The translations under genes were made by a program, and so were the position numbers. Below, piece after piece: positions 1 to 5,198 of a DNA stretch of 9,411 nt (within the stretch, counting starts at the first letter, position 1; every line of letters begins with the position of its first letter). Source of the DNA: Desulfocapsa sp. Lineage in GTDB: Bacteria; Desulfobacterota; Desulfobulbia; Desulfobulbales; Desulfocapsaceae. The DNA lies in NCBI GenBank assembly GCA_029934915.1, contig JAOZLI010000093.1, positions 1 to 9,411 on the forward strand, read 5' to 3'. Under the pieces are notes generated by a model. It was given only the letters and a program-made list of their open reading frames with translations, searched no databases and was not told the DNA's origin.

Positions 1-368
1 ATACCCTGTTGACGCAAAAGGTTGAGGGCTGCTTCCAGTAAATGGTATCCCAGCGGACAACTGCATTGGTTACAAGACCAAGTGCGCCAAGTTGATCTTC
101 CTGACCTTCTTGATAACGTTTGTGAATTTCGCTACGTTTTCCGTAGCAAATAGCGCGAGCGACAGCGTGACGAGCTCCCCCCACGATTTAGTTGGCTCAG
201 GGTACGGCGACGGTACTCCTCATCATCGACATAGTTCAGGAGATAGATTGTCTTATTAATCTGTCCCAGTTCGATAATGGTTTGCGCAAGGCTGGAAGGA
301 CGTTCACTCTTGAGAAGGGAACGTACCAATTCAGAAGCTTGCACTATTCAAAATTTCAGGGAACCTGC
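1..368 (-). pseudogene. Tn3-family transposase (TnpA) C-terminal remnant, broken
   Basis: This is the C-terminal end of a Tn3-family DDE transposase, which in life cuts and joins the transposon ends. Read on the minus strand, the pieces are AGSLKF (368-351), then IVQASELVRSLL onward through INKTIYLLNYVDDEEYRRR to LNRG. In a shifted frame come ARHAVARAICYGKR, the block QEGQEDQLGALGLVTNAVV and DTIY, and in a third frame LEAALNLLRQQG at the window edge. These match the family's well-known C-terminal block, here split over frames. Three lesions are visible: a TGA at 350-348 where Gly is expected (one base change from GGA), a frameshift at a six-base C run (177-182; G on the coding strand), and a second frameshift near 36-38. 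Upstream of about 368 the similarity fades. The homopolymer shift could be a sequencing error, but the other two lesions make a dead gene likely. The left end is cut by the window. Confidence 0.85.
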
Positions 369-523
369 AATGCTACTGTCCTGTAATTGCACGGAATAAT
401 TGCCAGATATCAGGAATGTGCTTTACTTGCGGTTTTGCTTAAATTGGAGAGATTGCCAATGGCCTGTTCTTGCTAAACTACCGAGAGAAATATTTCGTCA
501 TTTTAAGGTGCACAATCAATCTC

Positions 524-552
524 TTGACACCTGTTCCTGTCGTGTGTATTGT
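524..552 (+). promoter_or_regulatory. Sigma70-type promoter of the toxin-antitoxin operon
   Basis: A perfect -35 hexamer TTGACA (524-529) is followed by a 17-base spacer and a -10-like TATTGT (547-552, four of six consensus bases). Transcription would start near 558-560, leaving a leader of under 20 bases before the antitoxin ATG at 577. Its position directly before the antitoxin fits a short autoregulated operon promoter. A rough inverted repeat (TGTTCC ... GGAAACA) surrounds the -10 region and could be an operator, but it is imperfect. Confidence 0.6.
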
Positions 553-564
553 GGAAACATAACT

Positions 565-570
565 AGGAGG
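565..570 (+). promoter_or_regulatory. Ribosome binding site deciding the antitoxin start
   Basis: AGGAGG lies six bases before the ATG at 577. This near-perfect Shine-Dalgarno site fixes the start there rather than at in-frame codons further upstream, such as the one near 400, which lies before the promoter. Confidence 0.85.
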
Positions 571-576
571 TGTGCA

Positions 577-834
577 ATGCCAAAAACCAGAATAAATATA
601 AGCTTGGATCAAGATCTCGCTGATTTTGCCAAGGTTTTTGCCGTGGAAAATCGTACTTCAGTGGCAGATATTGTGACACAGTATCTCTTAACTTTAAAAC
701 GCAGGATAGAAGGACAAGATAGTGAACGTATTCTTTCTCATCCCGCTTTTCAAGAAGCAATGGAAGTGGCACAAGAAAAATTAAAAGATGGCTCTGCAGA
801 ATGGTATTCTTACGATGAGGTGTTTAACAACTGA
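577..834 (+). CDS. Ribbon-helix-helix antitoxin of a type II toxin-antitoxin pair
   Basis: An 85-residue protein, predicted to bind operator DNA as a dimer and neutralise the toxin encoded next door. Residues 4-42 have the ribbon-helix-helix pattern: a short basic beta strand (RINISLD), a helix (LADFAKVFAVENR), the turn TSVADIV and a second helix (TQYLLTLKRR). This resembles small antitoxins starting K-x-x-I-N-I-S-L-D. The charged tail (about 43-85, with AFQEAMEVAQEKLKDG) is the likely toxin-wrapping part. The start is set by the AGGAGG at 565-570; the open frame extends upstream to about 400, but that stretch holds the promoter. The TGA stop shares its A with the toxin ATG, so the two are translationally coupled. 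The gene sits beside a decayed Tn3-type transposase, pointing the other way. The RHH call is by pattern and context, without a profile search. Confidence 0.8.
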   Translation: MPKTRINISLDQDLADFAKVFAVENRTSVADIVTQYLLTLKRRIEGQDSERILSHPAFQEAMEVAQEKLKDGSAEWYSYDEVFNN

Positions 835-1145
835 TGGAGATACAATTTGAAAAGGCTTTTCTCAAGGCTTTGAAAAAGCATGCTTCCATCAAAAAGGCTG
901 TTAAAAATAAAGTTGATTTAATTGTCCAAAATCCTGTCGCATATGGGGAACCGTTGAAAGGCAATTGGCAGGGATTCTATTCCTGCCCAGTAAAGAGAAA
1001 CTTTATTATTATTTTTCTTTATTGCGAAGTTTGTCGAAAAAAAAGAGATGATCTCGTTGTCGACTGCGCAGACTGCAAGCAAACAAATAATCAAACAATT
1101 AAATTCATACTACTTGGCCCACATGATAAAACCTACGGGATTTAG
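834..1145 (+). CDS. RelE/StbE-family toxin with a CxxC-CxxC insertion
   Basis: A 103-residue protein of the RelE/ParE fold, most likely an mRNA interferase that cleaves mRNA at the ribosome and is held inactive by the preceding antitoxin. Visible family marks are an N-terminal FEKAFLKALKKH helix, the GEPLKGNWQGFYSCPV strand-turn (38-53), the KRNFIIIFLY strand (54-63) and the C-terminal FILLGPHDKTYG (91-102). The last is typical of RelE-type toxins, with His97 and Tyr101 as possible active-site residues. Between the last two strands is an extra segment of about 25 residues with Cys64, Cys67, Cys78 and Cys81 (CxxC-x10-CxxC), which looks able to bind zinc. Most small RelE proteins have a tight turn there. 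The ATG overlaps the antitoxin stop by one base. The frame is intact, so the pair is probably functional. ParE-type gyrase action cannot be excluded from sequence alone. Confidence 0.82.
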   Translation: MEIQFEKAFLKALKKHASIKKAVKNKVDLIVQNPVAYGEPLKGNWQGFYSCPVKRNFIIIFLYCEVCRKKRDDLVVDCADCKQTNNQTIKFILLGPHDKTYGI

Positions 1146-1644
1146 TGGAGCCAATACTATTCTCCCCCCTCCTTGTCTTTGATTTATTACGTATATTCTG
1201 CTCAGGAATTACCTTAACCACTCACTCAGCTTCCAACATTAACCTTGCCACTGGATTCATTCTTTTCGAACTGATATGGTACCCATGGCTCAGTCATTAT
1301 TAAGAATTCGGGGAAGGTCATCATTTGCCAAAAGCGGACTGAAAAACAAAGACACAGACAATACGCAGGTAAATAATTGTAGAATGATTTTCTTCATAGC
1401 AACAAAACCCCATTAATTTTTACTGTAACCATTTCGAATGAGAAGGTGAAAATCAATATTGATCGTTACGATATCAACACACTACAGCTATCAAAGCTGT
1501 GTTTTGGGTAATACCTGGTAGTTATCTAATATCTCAGCTACGTTAGCTGCCGATTCAGAGAAACGAAGAAAACAAAGGAGATGTTTTTTTAATAACGAAG
1601 AGCTTGGACAAAAGGGTATTCTCGAACAAGCTCCTAGAGAGGGA
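1146..1644. other. Gene-free intergenic region with small inverted repeats
   Basis: No convincing coding frame is seen on either strand across about 500 bases, which lie between the convergent toxin gene and the downstream ppk2 gene. Short perfect inverted repeats cluster at 1484-1500 (ACAGCT, five-base loop, AGCTGT), 1507-1520 (overlapping GGTA/TACC/GGTA arms that could pair in two ways) and 1535-1549 (CAGCTA, three-base loop, TAGCTG). A purine-rich stretch with AAAGGAG lies near 1575-1580 but is followed only by ATG-TTT-TTT-TAA, so no gene starts there. The region may be residue of the same decayed element that left the transposase fragment. I recognise no known RNA family in it. Confidence 0.5.
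1600..1633 (-). terminator. Weak candidate terminator or hairpin after the ppk2 pair
   Basis: A perfect 7-bp inverted repeat, GAGCTTG (1600-1606) and CAAGCTC (1627-1633), with a 20-base loop lies 12 bases past the TGA of the downstream ppk2 gene. On the minus strand the second arm is followed by TTCGTTATT, only partly T-rich. The long loop and imperfect tail make this a poor intrinsic terminator, but it is the only hairpin in the expected place. Confidence 0.3.
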
Positions 1645-2571
1645 TCAGCCGTGAAGTTTGTCAGGTTGCATTATGTTTTGTTCCATATGCTGTAGCTCAT
1701 CTATGCCTGACACGATAATTTCAGGGTCACAACGGAGATACTTGGCGGAAATTTTGTCATCATATTCCATATTGGAGAGAAGGTGCTTAATGCAGTTGAT
1801 TCTTGCCTTCTTCTTCACATCGGATCGAATAATGGTCCAGGGTGCAATTGTCCGGTTTGTTTCGGAAAGCATCTGCAGTTTACGAACTGAGTATTCATTC
1901 CAGTATTTTTGAGCAAGGTTATCAACCGGTGAAAGTTTAAACTGTTTGAGTGGATCATCCTTTCTGGAATCAAAACGTTCTTTCTGCACATCCTTTGACA
2001 CTGAAAAATAAAATTTAAAAAGATGAATACCATCTTTGACTAATAATTCCTCTAGCATTGGAACATCTTTCAAAAAGCGTTTATTCTGTGCATCGGTGCA
2101 AAAGTTCATTACCGGTTCCACCATGGCACGGTTGTACCAGCTTCTGTCAAACAGGACCATTTCACCTGCTGCCGGTAAGTGGGGAGTATATCGTTGGAAA
2201 TACCACTGGCTAACTTCTGTTTCATTGGGTTGTGAAAGTGCTACTACCCTGGTGTTTCGCGGGTTCAGGTTGGCGGTCATGCGCTTAATCGTGCCCCCTT
2301 TTCCAGCAGCATCGCGGCCCTCAAAAATCATCAGAAGTCGATCTCCACTTGCCTTCATATGACGCTGAAGTTTCATTAACTCAATTTGTAGGGTGCGTAA
2401 TTCTTCTTCGTAAGCGAGGTGCCAGTCTTTAACGATAATTGCTGTTTTGCCTTTTCCGGGTTTTCTCGAGATATTTTTCGAGGCTGTTCCTTCAAGCAGT
2501 TTATGCTTGATGCCACTGATAAGTTTTTGATCTTTAGCCTTTTTCTTTTTCTTTCTTTTTTTTTCAGTCAT
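1645..2571 (-). CDS. ppk2: PPK2-family polyphosphate kinase (class I), downstream copy
   Basis: A 308-residue cytoplasmic kinase of the PPK2 family, which transfers phosphate between polyphosphate and nucleotides (typically NDP plus polyP giving NTP, reversibly). Residues 85-93 are the Walker A loop GRDAAGKGG, 142-143 the Walker B DR in LFDRSWYNRA, and about 199-217 the lid, with the family phrase ERFDSRKDDPLKQFKLSP. SQWYFQRY (121-128) and VVALSQP (109-115) are also standard. Single-domain length fits class I. The N-terminus (2-13) is a lysine run, KKRKKKKKAK, encoded with a nine-A tract. The ATG at 2571 is chosen because GAGGAG sits eight bases before it; an in-frame GTG at 2622 would overlap the upstream gene and lacks such a site. 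It lies 34 bases after a paralogous ppk2 and is surely co-transcribed. Preference for ADP or GDP cannot be read from sequence. Confidence 0.93.
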   Translation of the reverse strand: MTEKKRKKKKKAKDQKLISGIKHKLLEGTASKNISRKPGKGKTAIIVKDWHLAYEEELRTLQIELMKLQRHMKASGDRLLMIFEGRDAAGKGGTIKRMTANLNPRNTRVVALSQPNETEVSQWYFQRYTPHLPAAGEMVLFDRSWYNRAMVEPVMNFCTDAQNKRFLKDVPMLEELLVKDGIHLFKFYFSVSKDVQKERFDSRKDDPLKQFKLSPVDNLAQKYWNEYSVRKLQMLSETNRTIAPWTIIRSDVKKKARINCIKHLLSNMEYDDKISAKYLRCDPEIIVSGIDELQHMEQNIMQPDKLHG

Positions 2572-2579
2572 GCAGGTGT

Positions 2580-2585
2580 CTCCTC
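2580..2585 (-). promoter_or_regulatory. Ribosome binding site deciding the start of the downstream ppk2
   Basis: GAGGAG on the minus strand lies eight bases before the ATG at 2571. It supports that start over the in-frame GTG at 2622, which would add 17 residues and run back into the upstream ppk2. Confidence 0.75.
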
Positions 2586-2605
2586 GGTTAGTTGTGAGCG
2601 TGTTT

Positions 2606-3577
2606 TTAACGTAATGGTGCACCGTATCGTTTCTTTTGCTTTTTCATTATTTTAAGTTCTCTGTTGCCGGCTATAACTATATCTTTATCCAACTCAAAGT
2701 CGAGGCTTCTACTCCTTCCCCGATATTTCATGGAATTCAAAATAAGCTTCATGGTCTCACGTCTGGCAAGATGTTTATCGTCTGAGCGAATAATATGCCA
2801 CTGAGATGTTTTGGTGTGTGTTTTTTGGAGCAGTACACGTTTCTTTTCAGTGAATTCATCCCAGAGATTTTGAGCCTGAAGATCTACCTCACTGAGTTTC
2901 CATTGTCGTAAAGGATCATTTTTTCTTCGATCAAAACGTTTTGCCTGCTCTTCTTTACTTACAGAAAAATAGAGTTTGAGGAGAACTGTTTTACCAGCAT
3001 CGAGAATGAAATTTTCTTCATAGGTAGTGACCTTTTTTAAAAAACGTTGATACTGAGCTACGGTACAAAATCCCATAACAGGTTCCACCATCGCGCGGTT
3101 GTACCAACTTCTGTCAAAGAGAACAATTTCACCCGCATGAGGGAAGTGTTCAATATAGCGTTTCATATGCAATTCTGATTTCTGCGTGTTATTGGGTTTA
3201 CCGAGTGCTTCGATCCTGTACCGTTTTTCGTTCATATAGCGGGTGACTCGCCGGATAGTTCCACCTTTACCTGAGGCGTCACGACCATCAAAAAGAATGA
3301 TCATCTTTTTTCCCGATCGTTCAAGGTGAGACTGCATTTTTATTAATTCTGCCTGATACGGTTTTAATTCTTCTGAATTGTAATATTTGAGGAGTGCGGC
3401 TTCTACGATTTCTTCTTTATGTCTATCCTTGAGTACAGACAGTATCTTCTGACTTTTTTCGGAAGGTGGCTGTGATTTGAAATTCTTGTCTAGTTTATGA
3501 ACAAACTTTCGGATAATTGCGGTGGAACCTATCGGCTCCTGTTCGAAACCAGCGGATTTCTTTTTTGCGGCGGTCAT
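2606..3577 (-). CDS. ppk2: PPK2-family polyphosphate kinase, upstream diverged copy
   Basis: A 323-residue PPK2-family protein and paralogue of the gene 34 bases downstream. It has Walker A GRDASGKGG (98-106), Walker B DR at 155-156 in LFDRSWYNRAMVEPVMGFCT, and the lid RFDRRKNDPLRQWKLSEVD (214-232), so catalysis on polyphosphate and a nucleotide is expected. It differs from its neighbour in the N-terminal region (about 60 extra or unrelated residues, K-rich, with no signal peptide) and at the segment before Walker B, where the usual WYFQRY reads LHMKRY (136-141). These differences suggest another nucleotide preference or regulatory partner rather than a recent duplication. The ATG at 3577 is preceded only by a weak AATAGG. 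The C-terminus ends in a basic KKQKKR tail. Probably first gene of a two-gene unit, since 124 bases separate it from the metallophosphoesterase. Kinase identity is secure; substrate is not. Confidence 0.92.
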   Translation of the reverse strand: MTAAKKKSAGFEQEPIGSTAIIRKFVHKLDKNFKSQPPSEKSQKILSVLKDRHKEEIVEAALLKYYNSEELKPYQAELIKMQSHLERSGKKMIILFDGRDASGKGGTIRRVTRYMNEKRYRIEALGKPNNTQKSELHMKRYIEHFPHAGEIVLFDRSWYNRAMVEPVMGFCTVAQYQRFLKKVTTYEENFILDAGKTVLLKLYFSVSKEEQAKRFDRRKNDPLRQWKLSEVDLQAQNLWDEFTEKKRVLLQKTHTKTSQWHIIRSDDKHLARRETMKLILNSMKYRGRSRSLDFELDKDIVIAGNRELKIMKKQKKRYGAPLR

Positions 3578-3701
3578 ATTGTACCTATTGAGGGGTAAGT
3601 GTTGTGTTTATATTTGAGAACGATTCCAATTGTATTTACTCAGGATATCAGATTGCTGCCTTAAATATCAACAAATAAAACGACATATTTTCCGGAAACC
3701 A

Positions 3702-4418
3702 TTAATTTAACTTTTGGCCAAGCATATACATTGTTTGATAAATATCAGGAAGTTTGTGTTTCGCAAGAGCTGCAATGGTTTGTTCAACAGAGTAGGGGAT
3801 CCGATAATGTTTAACAGATACTCTGTTTTTATCCAGGGTCAAAACAGCACATGAGGCTGAAGGGTCAGAATCAAACATTCGACCAACACTTCCAGGATTA
3901 ATAAAGTGCGTATCAGCGACTTGTTTATAATAGGGCGTATGCGAATGACCGGTTACTATAATAGCATTGTTATACCCCTTTGATAGCGCAACAAATCGAG
4001 ATATTGGTGTGTCCGGGAAGATAAATTCGTTCGGATGTTCTGGGCTTCCATGAAACAGATTGATTCTTTGATATTTGGTTTGAATCATTTGCTGTTTCTT
4101 GAGGGAGAGCAGATAATTCTTTGATCGTTTATCCAGTTGTTCTGCTGTCCAGGTGTACATAATACGCTTTTCTGGTTTTCCAGGCTTCTTGAACTGTTTT
4201 CCTGATAGTAGCTTTTTTATCTTTCTGTCAGTATTACCAAGAATGGAAGATACGTTATTCTCCTCAAGCCAATGGAGTGTTTCATTGGGAAAAGGGGCGT
4301 ACACAATAGAATCGCCGCAGTTGCAGGCCAGATCAAAGTTCTTTTTCTTGAAATATTCGGTTATTGCCAACAGGGCAGGGAAGTTGCCGTGGATATCAGA
4401 GAGAAGCAGGATTTGCAT
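3702..4418 (-). CDS. Metallophosphoesterase, YfcE/MJ0936-like
   Basis: A 238-residue cytoplasmic calcineurin-like phosphoesterase with two metal ions in its active site. The metal-ligand motifs appear in order: LSDIHGN (Asp8, His10) at the N-terminus, then CGDS, LGNTDR (the GN-x-D motif), FHGSPEH, and TGHSHTPYY followed by NPGSVG, the last two typical of the YfcE/MJ0936 group. Members hydrolyse phosphodiesters or phosphomonoesters; the natural substrate is unknown. The ATG at 4418 is chosen because family proteins begin a few residues before the first motif. An in-frame TTG at 4436 would add six residues but abuts an AGAGGAG with no spacer. This start lies 23 bases inside the upstream phosphodiesterase gene, so translation is probably coupled. 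The partner suggests a role in glycerophosphodiester or lipid-phosphate turnover, which is inference. Confidence 0.88.
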   Translation of the reverse strand: MQILLLSDIHGNFPALLAITEYFKKKNFDLACNCGDSIVYAPFPNETLHWLEENNVSSILGNTDRKIKKLLSGKQFKKPGKPEKRIMYTWTAEQLDKRSKNYLLSLKKQQMIQTKYQRINLFHGSPEHPNEFIFPDTPISRFVALSKGYNNAIIVTGHSHTPYYKQVADTHFINPGSVGRMFDSDPSASCAVLTLDKNRVSVKHYRIPYSVEQTIAALAKHKLPDIYQTMYMLGQKLN

Positions 4419-5148
4419 TTGTAAAGATCCATTCAACTCCTCTGTTGAGCTCTCTGTGAAGACAATTTTCCGAAGAGATAAATCCAGTGCCTATGGATTG
4501 CCCAGCAGCGAGATGACTTTTTAGTATTTTTTGATTTAATAAAAAATAATGGCCAGTTATCCCACCATAATTGTTTTCCAATGCTCTCCTACTCATGTGA
4601 CGAACATTTTTTTCTGCAACCGGCAAAAAGGTAGCCGATGGGAATTTGCCTACATAGTTAAACATATCACAATTAAGTGATAAAATGTGAAAATCAACAC
4701 AGGGCCTAAGAGAGACAAAATGTTCATACAGAATTTTTGAAAATTCATCCTTATAAAGTTCTGTCTTTAACTCCACCATTAAATGTAATTTGTTTTCGTA
4801 TTGATGGATAACCTCAGCAAGTGTAGGGATAAGTAAAAATCGTTCTTTGAGTTCAGTAATTGTCATGGCATCAACCCTGACATTTTCGCCAAATAATCTT
4901 TTGCAATTATTGTCATGGATAACAACGGGGCAGGAATCTTTTGTAAACCTGATATCCAACTCAATGCCCCAAGCGCCACAATTCAAAGCATTATCAAAAG
5001 CATTGATTGTATTTTCAAACACAGTGACATTATCATGAACCCCTCGGTGTGATACTATCTTCGCTATCTTCTTATTGTGTGTGTGCTTTTGAGGACGAAG
5101 CGCAAAATAGCTGTCAACAATTCCACATAAAAGTTTGTCAATAAACAT
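4396..5148 (-). CDS. Glycerophosphodiester phosphodiesterase family protein
   Basis: A 250-residue GDPD-family enzyme. The family hydrolyses glycerophosphodiesters, the deacylated phospholipid headgroups, to glycerol-3-phosphate and an alcohol. The catalytic pattern is clear: SHRG (His34, Arg35), FENTINAF (45-51), GIELDI with Glu63 and Asp65 as metal ligands, and VIHD with His78 as the second catalytic His, then VELK (125-128). It ends with the GVEWIFTNANP strand seen at the end of the barrel. No signal peptide is evident, so it is probably cytoplasmic and acts on imported or recycled substrate. The ATG at 5148 has no good Shine-Dalgarno site, only AT-rich sequence before it. It begins 50 bases after cls and overlaps the metallophosphoesterase, fitting one operon for phospholipid turnover. 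Some members act on lysophospholipids instead. Confidence 0.9.
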   Translation of the reverse strand: MFIDKLLCGIVDSYFALRPQKHTHNKKIAKIVSHRGVHDNVTVFENTINAFDNALNCGAWGIELDIRFTKDSCPVVIHDNNCKRLFGENVRVDAMTITELKERFLLIPTLAEVIHQYENKLHLMVELKTELYKDEFSKILYEHFVSLRPCVDFHILSLNCDMFNYVGKFPSATFLPVAEKNVRHMSRRALENNYGGITGHYFLLNQKILKSHLAAGQSIGTGFISSENCLHRELNRGVEWIFTNANPASL

Positions 5149-5198
5149 ATAATATAATACGACATGAAGTGTCTTAAGTCGTTGTATTCATTGTTTGA

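Noticed and set aside
192..386. Plus-strand open frame across the transposase remnant
   Set aside because: It is the antisense of recognisable Tn3 transposase sequence and has no motif or start signal of its own.
400..576. Upstream in-frame extension of the antitoxin frame to about 400
   Set aside because: The stretch contains the -35/-10 promoter and the AGGAGG site, and its translation does not resemble the ribbon-helix-helix protein.
1470..1570. Possible c-di-GMP-type riboswitch in the hairpin-rich gap
   Set aside because: The conserved core expected for that class, such as the GACGCAAAGCC-like segment, is absent, and no gene follows on that strand.
2572..2622. Longer GTG start for the downstream ppk2
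   Set aside because: It would overlap the upstream ppk2, has no ribosome site, and adds residues unlike PPK2 proteins; the ATG at 2571 has GAGGAG at proper spacing.
3600..3701. Terminator between the metallophosphoesterase and the ppk2 pair
   Set aside because: Only the loopless palindrome TTTCCGGAAA is present near 3690; it has no usable loop or T tract, so no terminator is claimed.
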